DNA of 64,000 nt from Ancylobacter moscoviensis (GTDB lineage: Bacteria; Pseudomonadota; Alphaproteobacteria; Rhizobiales; Xanthobacteraceae): assembly GCF_007559435.1 (NCBI RefSeq), contig NZ_VMBP01000001.1, positions 248,001 to 312,000 of the forward strand. The letters run 5' to 3'. The notes under the pieces were generated by a model. The model was not told the origin of the DNA, did no database searches, and saw nothing but the letters and a program-made list of their open reading frames with translations. Positions within the stretch are counted from its first letter, which is position 1. Each line of letters opens with the position of its first letter. Shown here piece by piece: positions 16,089 through 25,119 of this stretch. The position numbers and the translations under genes were made by a program.

Positions 16089-16382
16089 ATGTCCCGTCGT
16101 TGCGAACTTACCGGCAAGGCGGTTCTGACCGGCAATCTCGTCAGCCACTCGAACCGCAAGACCCGCCGGCGTTTTCTGCCGAACCTGGTGAACGTGACGC
16201 TCACCAGCGACGTGCTGAAGCGGTCGGTCAAGCTGCGCGTGAGCGCCAACGCCCTCAAGACCGTCGATCATCGCGGCGGCCTCGATGCGTTCCTCATCAA
16301 GGCGCGCACCGAAGAGCTGTCTCCGAAGGCCGCCGAGCTGAAGCGCGCCGTCGTCAAGGCGAGCCAGGCCGTCGCCGCCTGA
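16089..16382 (+). CDS. rpmB: 50S ribosomal protein L28
   Basis: A 97-residue structural protein of the large subunit, binding 23S rRNA. It starts with [20 protein letters not shown] and carries [15 protein letters not shown] and [20 protein letters not shown], as in the alphaproteobacterial form. The ATG has AAGGAAG seven bases upstream. The zinc-binding cysteines of some L28 proteins are not all present (only one Cys). The queuosine transporter gene begins five bases after its stop. Confidence 0.98.
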   Translation: MSRRCELTGKAVLTGNLVSHSNRKTRRRFLPNLVNVTLTSDVLKRSVKLRVSANALKTVDHRGGLDAFLIKARTEELSPKAAELKRAVVKASQAVAA

Positions 16383-16387
16383 GCGCG

Positions 16388-17017
16388 ATGAACGCCTCCG
16401 GCACCGGATTCCCGATCTCGAAGCTCGTCGTCCCCGTCATCGCCATGATGGCGGTGGTGGCGGCTTCGAACGTGCTTGTGCAGCACCCGGTCGAGCTGTT
16501 CGGCTTGCAGGAGGCGCTGACCTGGGGCGCCTTCACCTACCCGGTCGCCTTTCTCGTCAATGACCTGACCAACCGCCGCTTCGGCCCCGCCGTGGCGCGG
16601 CAGGTGGTCTATTTCGGCTTCGCCCTCGCGGTGGTGCTGTCGATCTGGCTGGCGACGCCGCGCATCGCGCTGGCCTCGGGCACGGCCTTCCTGTTCGGCC
16701 AGCTCCTCGACATCGGCGTGTTCAACCGGCTGCGCCGCATGAGCTGGTGGCAGGCGCCGCTGGCCGGCAGCCTGTTCGGCTCCGCCGTCGACACGGCGCT
16801 GTTCTTCTCGCTGGCCTTTGCCGGCGACGCGGCAATGTCCTTCCCCGTCACCTATGCCTCCACCGGCATCACGGTGCCGCTGTGGGTCGGCCTCGCCTAT
16901 TTCGACTTCCTGGTGAAGCTCGGCTGCGCCCTGCTGGCGCTGGTGCCCTATGGCGCGCTGATGGGCTGGCTCAAGCCCTGGGGCGGCGCGCAGGGCGCCA
17001 ACACGCTCTCGCGCTGA
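16388..17017 (+). CDS. Queuosine precursor transporter, VUT/YhhQ family
   Basis: Inner-membrane protein of 209 residues with about six membrane segments. E. coli YhhQ imports 7-cyano-7-deazaguanine and related precursors for the modified tRNA base queuosine. Family marks are WGAFTYPVAFLVNDLTNRRF near residue 43, LASGTAFLFGQLLDIGVFNR and LFGSAVDTALFFSLAF. The ATG at 16388 is five bases past the L28 stop, with the end of rpmB serving as leader. Co-transcription with rpmB is therefore likely. Confidence 0.88.
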   Translation: MNASGTGFPISKLVVPVIAMMAVVAASNVLVQHPVELFGLQEALTWGAFTYPVAFLVNDLTNRRFGPAVARQVVYFGFALAVVLSIWLATPRIALASGTAFLFGQLLDIGVFNRLRRMSWWQAPLAGSLFGSAVDTALFFSLAFAGDAAMSFPVTYASTGITVPLWVGLAYFDFLVKLGCALLALVPYGALMGWLKPWGGAQGANTLSR

Positions 17018-17081
17018 ACGCCCTCTCCTTTCCGATCCACCGACGACCGCGACGCTCGTCCACGGCCGCTGTCCACTACCG

Positions 17082-18143
17082 CTAGTCCACGACCGCGAAG
17101 CGCAGCAGCAGCGTGCGCTGGAGCGCGGAGAAATTGTCGTCGGAGACCAGGGTCAGGATGAGCTCCCCCGCCGCGTTGCGGTGCAGGGCGAGACCTTCCA
17201 TGTTGTCGATCGCCGCCAGCCGGTTGGCGGTGATCACCACCTCGCCCTCGACGCGCGCGCCCGGCCTGATCTCGCTCAGCGGGAAGCGGCGGATGCGCAT
17301 GGCGACGCCGCGCAGGAAATCGAAGCGCCGCTCCAGCAGATAGACCGTGCCGTCATCGGCCAGCGCCGCGTCGGTCGCCGCGAAATCGTCGCTGCGGCGG
17401 ATGGAAAAGCGCCCGGCGGGCACGGGCTTGCCCAGCGGCGCGAACAGGAAGCCCGGCAGGATGCCCGCATCGTCCGGGCTCTCCTCGCCGATGACGACGA
17501 TCGCCGACGGCGTGCCGTCCGGCGGGGCGAGCAGCGCTTCCGGCCCCTGATTGCCGCCGAGCGTCGCCAGCGCGGGATCGGCCAGCAGCCGGCGACCGGC
17601 GGATGTCAGCGGATCGTCGCCGGGAAACAGCCACAGCTCCTGCCGGCGCTCGATGCCGACGAGATAGCCCGCCTTGGTGCGGGCGAGGGATTCCGCGTCG
17701 CCGCGCCGCCGGCCGGCGAGCGTGCCGCCGCCCGCCGCGCGCAGGCGCGCCAGCCGGGCATCGGCGATGCCGGTGGGGCGGTCGCCCTCGGAGCGGATGC
17801 GGCCGGACAGCCAGAAGCCGCGATCGGTGACGGCGACGAAGCCCGCCCCGTCGGGATCGACGACGAGGCCGGAGAGCCCGCCGAAATCGGCCGCCGCCGA
17901 GGACAGGACCAGCCCGCCGCGGAACTCCAGCGCGCCGAAGCGCGTGCCGCCGCCGGCCTCGAGCCGCTCGATGGGGGTCGCCGCGATCTCGATGCGGGCG
18001 GCGGATGGGGCGGCAGACGGGGCGACCGCCGCATCGGACTGCGCCTGAACCGGAAGCGGGGCGAGGCAGAGCAGGAGCAGCGCGGCGGCCAGCGGACGCG
18101 ACGGGGCGGTGCCAGGCTTCGGGACGGACTTCAGCGCGGACAT
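17082..18143 (-). CDS. Esterase-like activity of phytase family protein, exported
   Basis: A 353-residue protein with a signal peptide (PLAAALLLLCLAPLPVQAQ). The body matches the phytase-like beta-propeller family: FGGLSGLVVDPDGAGFVAVTD, GGNQGPEALLAPPDG, ATDAALADDGTVYLLERRF and AIDNMEGLALHRNAAGELIL. The name comes from sequence likeness; the substrate is unknown. The ATG at 18143 is chosen because it directly precedes the signal peptide, although the frame is open further upstream. The cytochrome b561 gene ends 14 bases before this start, so the two may form one transcript. Confidence 0.78.
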   Translation of the reverse strand: MSALKSVPKPGTAPSRPLAAALLLLCLAPLPVQAQSDAAVAPSAAPSAARIEIAATPIERLEAGGGTRFGALEFRGGLVLSSAAADFGGLSGLVVDPDGAGFVAVTDRGFWLSGRIRSEGDRPTGIADARLARLRAAGGGTLAGRRRGDAESLARTKAGYLVGIERRQELWLFPGDDPLTSAGRRLLADPALATLGGNQGPEALLAPPDGTPSAIVVIGEESPDDAGILPGFLFAPLGKPVPAGRFSIRRSDDFAATDAALADDGTVYLLERRFDFLRGVAMRIRRFPLSEIRPGARVEGEVVITANRLAAIDNMEGLALHRNAAGELILTLVSDDNFSALQRTLLLRFAVVD

Positions 18144-18157
18144 GGGCCTCCCGCCCC

Positions 18158-18634
18158 TCACCGGCGGGCCGGCAGCATGCGCAGCAGCAGCCCGTCCCGG
18201 CGCACGAACTGGTGCCAGAGCGCCGCCGCCACATGCAGCACGACGATGCCGGCGATCACATAGGCGAGCCCGACATGGATGCGGCCGGTGCCGAGGCTCT
18301 TGCCCAGCGCGGTGGTGGTCACGGCGCCGAGGACCGGCTGCACGAGGATGGCGAGATAGAGAACGCCATGGGTGGCATGGGCGGCGACCTGCGTGAGCCG
18401 GTCCATGCCCGCCGGCAGCGGCGGCGCCGCATGGGTGAGCCGCCAGCCGATGCGCAGCACCGCCAGCGCCAGCACCGCATAGCCCGCCACCAGATGGGTG
18501 CGGAACAGATAGAAGCGCGGATCCGTGCCCCGCTCGAAGAAGCCCCAGCCCCAGCCGGTGGCGAACTGGAGCAGCACCAGAGCGGCCACGAGCCAGTGCA
18601 GGAGGCGGGCGATCCGGTCGTAGCGGGCGGGCAT
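18158..18634 (-). CDS. Cytochrome b561, prokaryotic type
   Basis: A 158-residue inner-membrane electron carrier with four membrane helices and two b hemes. Likely heme ligands are the histidines in RLLHWLVAALVLLQ, FRTHLVAGYAVLAL, AHATHGVLYLAILV and VVLHVAAALWHQF. The start MPARYDRIARLLHWL at 18634 is typical of the family. The frame is open further upstream to 18955, but that part overlaps the start region of the divergent TetR gene. Confidence 0.88.
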   Translation of the reverse strand: MPARYDRIARLLHWLVAALVLLQFATGWGWGFFERGTDPRFYLFRTHLVAGYAVLALAVLRIGWRLTHAAPPLPAGMDRLTQVAAHATHGVLYLAILVQPVLGAVTTTALGKSLGTGRIHVGLAYVIAGIVVLHVAAALWHQFVRRDGLLLRMLPARR

Positions 18635-18761
18635 AGGCGGGCCTTTCGGTTCCGGCGGGAACGTGGGGAAGCATCGAATCGGCGGCATGCGGGCCCGCAT
18701 ATTGCGGCGCCTTTCATTTCCATGCCATGTCAGGGACTGGGGAGTTGACCGGGAGCATCCG

Positions 18762-19535
18762 TTGACGCGCGCGCAATCGATGGGGAAGCCCGCCACGGGT
18801 GCGGCCGCCAGGGCGAAGCCGGGCGTCGGCAAATCCGTTGTCGGCACGCCCATTGTCGGCAAATCCACTGTCGGGAAGCCCGCCGCCGCCGCGCGCCAGG
18901 GCCGGCCGAAGACCGCCAACCGGCTCAAGCGCATCGAGGCCAAGCACGCCGCCATCCTCGACGCGGCGCTGGCGCTGTTCTCGCGCTACGGCCTGCACGG
19001 CACCACGGTGGAGGAGATCGCCCGCACCGCCGGCGTCTCCAAAACCAACCTCTTCTACTATTTCGCCTCCAAGGAAGACGTCTATGTCGGCGTGCTGAGC
19101 CGGCTGCTCGACCTGTGGCTGGAGCCGCTGCGCGAGTTCCAGCTCGACAGCGACCCGATCGAGGGCATCCGCGAGTTCATCCGCCGCAAGATGCTGTTCT
19201 CGCGCGCCCACCCGGAAGCCTCGCGGCTGTTCTGCCTGGAGATGGTGCAGGGCGCGCCGCTGCTGCGCGGCGAGCTGGAGACCTCGCTCAAGGCGCTGGT
19301 CGATTCCAAGGTGCCGGTGATCGAGGCCTGGGTGGCGGCCGGCAAGCTGGCGCCGGTGGACCCGCACCACCTGATCTTCGCGCTCTGGGCGACGACGCAA
19401 CACTACGCCGATTTCGCCTCGCAGATCGACGCGCTGCTCAAGACAGGGCTGGACGACGACCGCTTTGTCGAGGAGGCTACCCGCAACGTGCAGCGCATCG
19501 TGCTCGACGGGCTGCGCGTGAGGAACGAGGGCTGA
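18762..19535 (+). CDS. TetR family regulator, RutR-like
   Basis: DNA-binding regulator of 257 residues. The helix-turn-helix is in ILDAALALFSRYGLHGTTVEEIARTAGVSKTNLFYYFASKED, and the ligand domain (LDLWLEPLREFQLDSDPIEGIREFIRRK, EASRLFCLEMVQGAP) is of the RutR/YcdC C-terminal type; RutR responds to uracil and thymine. No pyrimidine-catabolism genes are nearby. A GGGAG box seven bases before TTG 18762 favours that start over ATG 18780. Before the DNA-binding domain lies a 60-residue extension with a VGK(S/P) pentapeptide encoded by 15-bp repeats (18826-18894), unusual for this family. Confidence 0.82.
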   Translation: MTRAQSMGKPATGAAARAKPGVGKSVVGTPIVGKSTVGKPAAAARQGRPKTANRLKRIEAKHAAILDAALALFSRYGLHGTTVEEIARTAGVSKTNLFYYFASKEDVYVGVLSRLLDLWLEPLREFQLDSDPIEGIREFIRRKMLFSRAHPEASRLFCLEMVQGAPLLRGELETSLKALVDSKVPVIEAWVAAGKLAPVDPHHLIFALWATTQHYADFASQIDALLKTGLDDDRFVEEATRNVQRIVLDGLRVRNEG

Positions 19536-19600
19536 ATCGTCGCCCCTCCGCGCGGCGTGGGAACACCGCGCCGCCCCTCCGGCCTTGAAAGGAATTCGCG

Positions 19601-20269
19601 ATGAGGCGCCGCGCGCTGCTTCGTTTCGCCGCCGGCGCGGCGCTCGCCCTGACCCTGCTGGCGCCCGGCCCGCTCGCCGCCCCGCTGCGCGCGGCGACGC
19701 CCGACGCGGCGCCCGCTCCGGCCTCGAAGCCGCTCGACGTCGACGCGCTGCTGTTCGACCCCGAGGCGCCGGTCGCCGGCAACCCGAAGGGCGACGTCAC
19801 CATCGTCGCCTTCTTCGACTATAATTGCGGCTATTGCCGCAAGGCCTCGCCGGCGCTGGAGAAGCTGGTGGCGGAGGACGGCAATATCCGGCTCGTCTAC
19901 AAGGATTGGCCGATCCTGGCGAAATCCTCGGTGGTGGCGGCGCAGCTCGCCCTCGCCGCCAAGTACCAGGGCAAGTACGACGCCGCCCACGCGACGCTGA
20001 TGAAGATCCCCGGCCGCGCCTCGACCGAGCGCATGAGCGCGGCGCTGGCGGAGGCGGGGATCGACCGGGCGCGGCTCGCCAGCGATCTGAAGACCCACGC
20101 CAAGGCGATCGGCGCGCTGCTGGCGCGCAACAACGAGCAGGCCGAGGCGCTCGGGCTGCCCGGCACGCCGGTCTATCTGGTCGGCCCCTACAAGGTGGCG
20201 GCGGCGCTGGACTATCAGGGCTTCAAGGACGTGGTGAAGGACGCCCGCGACCGGGCGGCGGAGCGCTAA
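19601..20269 (+). CDS. DsbA family thiol-disulfide oxidoreductase (ScsC/BdbD-like)
   Basis: Exported thioredoxin-fold protein of 222 residues, with signal peptide LLRFAAGAALALTLLAPGPLA. The redox site is Cys76-Gly-Tyr-Cys79 in FFDYNCGYCRKASPALEKL. The cis-proline loop is LGLPGTPVYLVGPYK. The helical insertion (KSSVVAAQLALAAKYQGKYD) fits DsbA and ScsC-like proteins that make or repair disulfide bonds in the periplasm. The start has AAAGGAATTCGCG upstream. Its stop overlaps by four bases the stop of the convergent gene, so no room for a terminator remains between them. Confidence 0.88.
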   Translation: MRRRALLRFAAGAALALTLLAPGPLAAPLRAATPDAAPAPASKPLDVDALLFDPEAPVAGNPKGDVTIVAFFDYNCGYCRKASPALEKLVAEDGNIRLVYKDWPILAKSSVVAAQLALAAKYQGKYDAAHATLMKIPGRASTERMSAALAEAGIDRARLASDLKTHAKAIGALLARNNEQAEALGLPGTPVYLVGPYKVAAALDYQGFKDVVKDARDRAAER

Positions 20270-21936
20270 CCCTCCGGCAGGTTGCCCTCCGGCAGGTTGC
20301 CCCCCGGCAGGCCGCCCTCCGGAAAGTCGCCCTCCAGCAGGGCGGCGGCGCGGGCGAGCGCCTCCTCGCGCGCGCCGGAAGTGTCGAGGCGCACCCAGTC
20401 GAGCGGGCCGACGTCCCGCCCCGCCTGCCAGTGCACGACATCCGCCGTGGCGTCGGAGGCGTCGCCCCGCCGGGCGTCGACGCGCTGCGCCAGCGCCGGC
20501 ACCGGGGCTTCCAGCCACAGGCCGAGGAAATCGACCCCGCATTCATAGGCGACCTCGGCGATGGCCTCGCGCTCGTCGGGACGCTGGTGGACGGCATCGA
20601 CGACGACGCCGTGCCCGGCGGCGAGGATCGCCTCGGCCCGCGCGCGCAGCGTCGCGTAGACGCGGTCGGTCGCCTCCATCGAATAGGCGTCGGAGGGCAG
20701 GCGCTCCAGCTCCGGCGTGCCGTGCAGGCGCTTGCGCTCGACATCCGAGCGCAGATGCACCGCCCCCGGCACCGGCCCGACATGCGGCGCCAGCCGGGCG
20801 GCGAGCGTGCTCTTGCCCGAGCCGGACAGCCCGCCAATGGCGACGAGCCGCACCGGGCGCGGCCGCAAGGCCTCCTCGGCGAAGGCGAGATAATCCTGCG
20901 CCTCCCGCGCCGCCGCCGCGCGCGCCGGCCCGCTGCGATGGGCGAGCGCGGCGGCCGTCACCTGCGCGCGGATCGCCGCCCTGAGGGCGATGAACAGCGG
21001 CAGCGCCGCGAGGCCGTCGAGCGGCGCGTCGTCCCCGCAGGCGACGAGGTAGCGGTTCATCAGGTAGTTGGCCTCGAAGGCGAGGCCGCGCGCGCCGATG
21101 TCCATCAGCAGGAAGGCGAGGTCGTAGAGCCGGTCGGTGGTGGCGAGCGCCTCGTCGAATTCCAGCGCGTCGAACAGCACCGGGCGGCCGTCGATCCGCA
21201 CGATGTTGCGCAGATGCAGGTCGCCATGGCAGCGGCGCACCTCGCCGCCCGCCGCCCGGCGCGCCAGCAGGGGCCCCAGCCGGTCGAACGCCTCGGCGAA
21301 GGCGGTGTCGAGCGCCGCCACCCGCGCCGGCGGCAGGATATCGGGCGCCTCGGACAGCCCGTCGACGATGCCGCGCGCCACCGCGCGCAGGGCCTCGCCC
21401 GACGCGCCCTCGGCGCGGGGCGCGCGCCGGTGCGCCTCCTCCACCGCCAGCGCCAGCGCGGCGAGCAGCGGGGCGGAGAGCCCCTCGCGCCCGGCGACGC
21501 GGTCGAGCGTCTCTTCCTCGTCGAAGCGGCGCATGTGCACCGCCCATTCCACCACCTCGCCGTCCGCCGGATCAGCATCGACCCGGTCCGCATCGGTCAG
21601 ATGCAGCGCGCCGGCCCGGCGCACGATGGGGACGATGCCGAGATAGAGGCCGGGGGCGGTGGCGCCGTTCAGCTCGACCTCGCGGGCGCAGGCCCGGCGG
21701 CGCTTCTCCAGCGTCGAGAAATCCATGAAGGAGAAGCGCACCGCCCGCTTGACCTTGTAGACGTCGGCGCCGGCGAGGAAGACCGCCGCGCCATGCGTGT
21801 CGATGCGCCGGACGGCCTCGCGCAGCCCATAGGTGGCGGGATCAGCGAGCAGGCGGAACACCGGCTCCTGATCGGCGACGACATGACCGGCGGCAACATG
21901 GTCTGCGGCAACGTGATCTGGGGGACGCGCACTCAT
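20266..21936 (-). CDS. Bifunctional aminoglycoside phosphotransferase-fold / AAA ATPase protein
   Basis: A 556-residue two-domain protein. The N-terminal half is an APH-like kinase fold with [20 protein letters not shown] (catalytic Asp in HGDLH) and [27 protein letters not shown]. The C-terminal half is a small P-loop kinase-like domain with [12 protein letters not shown] around residue 365 and [11 protein letters not shown]. The family is widespread and has no known substrate. Near-perfect 15-bp repeats lie at both ends: [15 protein letters not shown] at the N-terminus and [15 protein letters not shown] at the C-terminus. The ATG at 21936 is the best start by domain limits. Confidence 0.8.
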   Translation of the reverse strand: MSARPPDHVAADHVAAGHVVADQEPVFRLLADPATYGLREAVRRIDTHGAAVFLAGADVYKVKRAVRFSFMDFSTLEKRRRACAREVELNGATAPGLYLGIVPIVRRAGALHLTDADRVDADPADGEVVEWAVHMRRFDEEETLDRVAGREGLSAPLLAALALAVEEAHRRAPRAEGASGEALRAVARGIVDGLSEAPDILPPARVAALDTAFAEAFDRLGPLLARRAAGGEVRRCHGDLHLRNIVRIDGRPVLFDALEFDEALATTDRLYDLAFLLMDIGARGLAFEANYLMNRYLVACGDDAPLDGLAALPLFIALRAAIRAQVTAAALAHRSGPARAAAAREAQDYLAFAEEALRPRPVRLVAIGGLSGSGKSTLAARLAPHVGPVPGAVHLRSDVERKRLHGTPELERLPSDAYSMEATDRVYATLRARAEAILAAGHGVVVDAVHQRPDEREAIAEVAYECGVDFLGLWLEAPVPALAQRVDARRGDASDATADVVHWQAGRDVGPLDWVRLDTSGAREEALARAAALLEGDFPEGGLPGGNLPEGNLPEG

Positions 21937-22166
21937 CGCACGCACTCTACCGCACCGCTCCGTGCGCCGGCCATACGGCAAGCTGCGCAGCCGGCGCCCC
22001 GAAGCGTGCCGCCCCCTCGCGCCCGAGCCCGTGCCCCCTGCCTCTCGCATGCGATTGCGGTGGGATGTGGGGCCGTTTCGCCGTAAAGCAGGGCACAGAA
22101 CCCCGGCCCTTCCATGCCGTCCTCCGTGCCGCCCTCCATGCCGCGCCCACTCCGACAGGATTTCCC

Positions 22167-23234
22167 GTGACCGACGCTCCCCTTCCCCGTTCACCGGCTC
22201 CCCGTTCGCCGGGCTTCGGCAGCGACAATGTTGCCGGCGTCTCGCCCGCCATCCTCGCCGCGCTGGCCGCCGCCAATGACGATTCGATGCCCTCCTACGG
22301 CACGGACGACCTCTCGGCCCGCGTCGAGGCACGGCTTTCCGCCCTGTTCGAGCGCGAGGTCGCGGTGTTCCTCGTGTCCACCGGCACGGCGGCCAACGCG
22401 CTGGCGCTCGGCGCGCTCACCCCGCCCTGGGGCGCGGTGCTCTGCCATGCCGAGAGCCATATCGAGAACGACGAGTGCGGGGCGCCGGAATTCTTCACCG
22501 GCGGGGCCAAGCTCGTCCATGTGGCGGGCGAGGCGGCGAAGATCGACCCGGACGCGCTGGCCGAGGCCGCCGGGCACAACCGGGGCGACGTGCACTGCGT
22601 GCAGCCGGCCGCCGTCTCCATCACCCAGGCGACCGAACTCGGCACGCTCTACGGCGTGGAGCAGCTGCGTGCCATCGGCGCGGTCTGCCGCGCGGCGGGG
22701 CTGAAGCTGCACATGGACGGCTCGCGCTTCGCCAATGCGGTGGCGGCGCTCGGCGTCTCGCCGGCGGAGCTGACCTGGAAGGCCGGCGTGGACGCGCTGT
22801 CCTTCGGCGCCACCAAGAACGGCGCCATGGGCGTGGAAGCCATCGTGCTGTTCGACCGCGCGAAGGCGGACGAGCTCGCCTTCCGCCGCAAGCGCGGCGG
22901 GCACCTGACCTCCAAGATGCGCTTCCTCGCCGCCCAGATGGACGCCTATCTCGACGGCGACCTCTGGCTCGCCAATGCCCGGCAGGCCAATGCGATGGCG
23001 GCGCGCCTCGGCGCGGGCCTCGCCGCCCTGCCGGGCGTCGCGCTGCAGGCGCCGGCCGAGGCGAACATGCTGTTCGTGCGCCTGCCGCAGAAGATGATCG
23101 ACGGCCTGCTGGCGCAGGGCTTCCGCTTCTACACCGACCGCTGGGGCGCGGGCGTGGTGCGCCTCGTCACCTCCTTCGCCACCACGGCGGAGGATGTCGA
23201 CCGGCTGCTGGAGGCGGCGGGGAAGCTGGGCTGA
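22167..23234 (+). CDS. Low-specificity L-threonine aldolase (beta-eliminating lyase family)
   Basis: PLP enzyme of 355 residues that splits threonine or allo-threonine to glycine and acetaldehyde. PLP-binding Lys217 lies in [15 protein letters not shown], with [15 protein letters not shown] and [14 protein letters not shown] as further cofactor contacts. The GTG at 22167 has AGGA eight bases upstream; the frame is open to 22065, but that part is not conserved-looking. It points towards the MocR gene, with a palindromic repeat in the gap of 138 bases. Confidence 0.9.
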   Translation: MTDAPLPRSPAPRSPGFGSDNVAGVSPAILAALAAANDDSMPSYGTDDLSARVEARLSALFEREVAVFLVSTGTAANALALGALTPPWGAVLCHAESHIENDECGAPEFFTGGAKLVHVAGEAAKIDPDALAEAAGHNRGDVHCVQPAAVSITQATELGTLYGVEQLRAIGAVCRAAGLKLHMDGSRFANAVAALGVSPAELTWKAGVDALSFGATKNGAMGVEAIVLFDRAKADELAFRRKRGGHLTSKMRFLAAQMDAYLDGDLWLANARQANAMAARLGAGLAALPGVALQAPAEANMLFVRLPQKMIDGLLAQGFRFYTDRWGAGVVRLVTSFATTAEDVDRLLEAAGKLG

Positions 23235-23291
23235 GCCGAGCACGTGGCTCGGGGCCGGCCGGCGGCCGGCCTCTCCCCCAACGAGGGATCG

Positions 23292-23354
23292 CCGGATGGC
23301 TTTTGTGCCCAGCGGACAAGGCGTGGAGGACCGGGCCGAGCCCGGCCATGACGG
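23292..23354 (-). repeat. REP-like palindromic intergenic element (Rhizobiales CCGTCATGGCCGGGC type)
   Basis: Read on the minus strand it begins CCGTCATGGCCGGGCTCGG and continues through a CTCCACGCC block to GGGCACAAAAGCCATCC. The core palindrome CCGGGC-CGA-GCCCGG is at 23331-23345. I recognise this as a widespread noncoding repeat in Rhizobiales and relatives, usually between convergent genes as here. Only about one half of the usual mirrored element is seen. Confidence 0.55.
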
Positions 23355-23372
23355 TGTTCGGAGGCGGAACGC

Positions 23373-24758
23373 TCACACCACGGACGACACCGCCTCGGGC
23401 GACTGGGTGAGGGCGTGGGCCATGAAATCCAGCGCCGAGCGGATCTGCGACCGGGTCGCCGGCCCGCCGAGGCAGACGCGCACCGCCTCGGTCGGCGTGC
23501 CGCCGGCCGCGAAGACGTCGCTGGCGACGACGCCGATGCCGGTGGTGCGCATGTGGCCGACGAAGGCCGAGCGCGTCCACGGCTCCGGCAGCTCGATCCA
23601 GAGATTGAAGGCCAGCGGATCGGCGCGGAAGCTGCCCGGCGGCAGGATATCGGCGGCGAGCGCCTGACGGGCCTGCGCCTCCGCGCGGATGAAGCGCAGC
23701 AGCGTGTCGGCGGTGCCGTCCTCGATCCAGCGGGTGGCGAGCGCCGTGGTGAGCGGCGAGGCCATCACGTTGGCGGTGCGCAGGGCGCTGGCGAAGGGAT
23801 AGCCCGAGCGCGCATCCGGCACCACGACATAGGCGGCGCGCAGCCCGGCGCCGATGCATTTGGCCAGCCCGGCGATGTGCCAGGTGAGGTCCGGCGCGAT
23901 GGCGGCGAGCGGCGCCGGGCCATGGGCGGGGATGAAGCCATAGGCGTCGTCCTCGACGATGGGCACGCCGAAGCGCCGGGCGACCTGGGCGATGGCGGTG
24001 CGCCGCGCCTCGGGGATGGTCAGCGTGGTCGGATTCTGCAGCGTCGGGTTGATGTAGAGCGCCTTGGGCGCGTGCTCGGCGCAGGCTTTGGCGAAGGCGT
24101 CGGGATCGATGCCGTCGCGGTCCATCGGCAGGCCGACCAGCCGGAGCCCGAGCTGGGCGGCGATGGCGCGCGCGCCGGGATAGGTGATGGCCTCGCACAG
24201 GATGGTGTCGCCGGGCTTCGCCAGCAGGCCGAGAATGCCGAGCAGCGCGGGATGGGCGCCCGGCGTGACGAAGACGCGCTCCTGCGCCGGCACCAGCGCG
24301 CGCCGCCCGAGCCAGGCGGAGGCGGCGTCCTTGTCGGCCGCGGTGCCGCCGAAGCCCTGATAGCGCAGCAGGTTGACGAGATCGCGGGCGACCTCGGCGA
24401 GGCCGTCCTGCATGCGCTCGATGAGCGCGGGATCGTCCGGCTCCGGCGGCAGGTTCATCGACAGGTCGACCGTGCCGGGGCGCGCCGGGGCGGCGGCGCG
24501 CGGCCTGGGGCGCGGCGCGCCGGTGACGAAGGTGCCCTGCCCGACGCGCGATTCCACCAGGCCGCGCTTCTGCGCCTCCACATAGCCGCGCGCCACGGTG
24601 GTGAAGTCGATGTCCAGCCGGCCGGCGAGCTTGCGCTGCGGCGGCAGGCGATCGCCGACGGCGAGGCGGCCGGCGCGGATGTCCTCGGCGATCAGGTCGG
24701 CAATGGCGAGGTAGCGCGGCTTGTCGGAACGGGAGAGATCGGGAACCCAGTCGGCCAT
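23373..24758 (-). CDS. MocR/PdxR-type regulator (GntR HTH fused to aminotransferase fold)
   Basis: A 461-residue regulator. The N-terminal GntR winged helix includes KPRYLAIADLIAEDIRAGRL, DRLPPQRKLAGRLDIDFTTV and RGLVESRVGQGTFV. The rest is a fold-type-I aminotransferase domain that binds PLP, with the Schiff-base lysine at about position 300 in IAGLAKCIGAGLR and NPTLQNPTT as cofactor contact. MocR proteins sense PLP or a PLP adduct of an amino compound. It is divergent from the Nit1C operon and may act on it, but most MocR proteins control a neighbouring transporter or enzyme of other type. ATG 24758 is preferred over GTG 24767. Confidence 0.87.
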   Translation of the reverse strand: MADWVPDLSRSDKPRYLAIADLIAEDIRAGRLAVGDRLPPQRKLAGRLDIDFTTVARGYVEAQKRGLVESRVGQGTFVTGAPRPRPRAAAPARPGTVDLSMNLPPEPDDPALIERMQDGLAEVARDLVNLLRYQGFGGTAADKDAASAWLGRRALVPAQERVFVTPGAHPALLGILGLLAKPGDTILCEAITYPGARAIAAQLGLRLVGLPMDRDGIDPDAFAKACAEHAPKALYINPTLQNPTTLTIPEARRTAIAQVARRFGVPIVEDDAYGFIPAHGPAPLAAIAPDLTWHIAGLAKCIGAGLRAAYVVVPDARSGYPFASALRTANVMASPLTTALATRWIEDGTADTLLRFIRAEAQARQALAADILPPGSFRADPLAFNLWIELPEPWTRSAFVGHMRTTGIGVVASDVFAAGGTPTEAVRVCLGGPATRSQIRSALDFMAHALTQSPEAVSSVV

Positions 24759-24831
24759 GGTCGTCACGCGAGGTTGTCGGGCGCCGGGGCGGCGCCGAAT
24801 CCGTCATAGCATAATTGACTGTATAATGTTG

Positions 24832-24886
24832 CAGAGGTGGCCTGTCACCTCTGGTCCACAACTTGCTGCGTAAGGGGTGTTACGCA
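24832..24886. promoter_or_regulatory. Two perfect dyads with 6-bp spacers between mocR and the nit operon
   Basis: CAGAGGTG-N6-CACCTCTG (24832-24853, 8-bp arms) and TGCGTAA-N6-TTACGCA (24867-24886, 7-bp arms). Centres are 34 bp apart. The second is about 170 bp upstream of the sigma-54 promoter, a usual distance for an enhancer-binding activator. The first is nearer the mocR start and could be its operator. Neither is a standard NtrC site. Confidence 0.6.
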
Positions 24887-24985
24887 CCGCCTTTCGTCGC
24901 ATGCGCATGAAGTGGGCATTTTCCCGCCTTTTCCTTAAGCTCCCGCATGGGTTTTGATCAGCTCGCCCCGAAGCCGGGAGATCTG

Positions 24986-25017
24986 ATTGAATGTATTATT
25001 GAATGTAAATTGAATGT
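24986..25017 (+). promoter_or_regulatory. Three direct repeats ATTGAATGT upstream of the sigma-54 promoter
   Basis: Exact nonamers start at 24986, 24998 and 25009 (steps of 12 and 11 bp), in a strongly AT-rich stretch within a GC-rich genome. They end 29 bp before the -24 element. They could be activator sites or a bendable IHF-type region. Confidence 0.5.
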
Positions 25018-25045
25018 TTTGATGATTCTTTTTGCATTCTGTCAA

Positions 25046-25062
25046 TTGGCACATTGATTGCA
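25046..25062 (+). promoter_or_regulatory. Sigma-54 (RpoN) promoter of the Nit1C operon
   Basis: TTGGCAC-N5-TTGCA, with GG at 25048-25049 and GC at 25060-25061 separated by exactly 10 bp. It matches the RpoN consensus at all the key bases. The first gene's ATG is 58 bases further. A bacterial enhancer-binding protein is then required; none is encoded in the window. Confidence 0.88.
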
Positions 25063-25119
25063 ATTCCCTCTGGCGCAAGCCGGCAGCACCGCCGGCGCCT
25101 GCCAGTCAAGGAGAGCGAC

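Noticed and set aside
20266-21936. Aminoglycoside resistance gene
   Set aside because: The protein has only the APH-like kinase fold fused to a P-loop domain, a widespread chromosomal family with no known link to resistance.
24809-24826. TTGACT followed by TATAAT as a promoter
   Set aside because: The two boxes are one base apart, so they cannot be a -35/-10 pair.
23167-24861. 564-codon frame overlapping the MocR gene
   Set aside because: Same strand, other frame; arginine-rich with no motifs, whereas the MocR frame carries a full HTH and aminotransferase domain.
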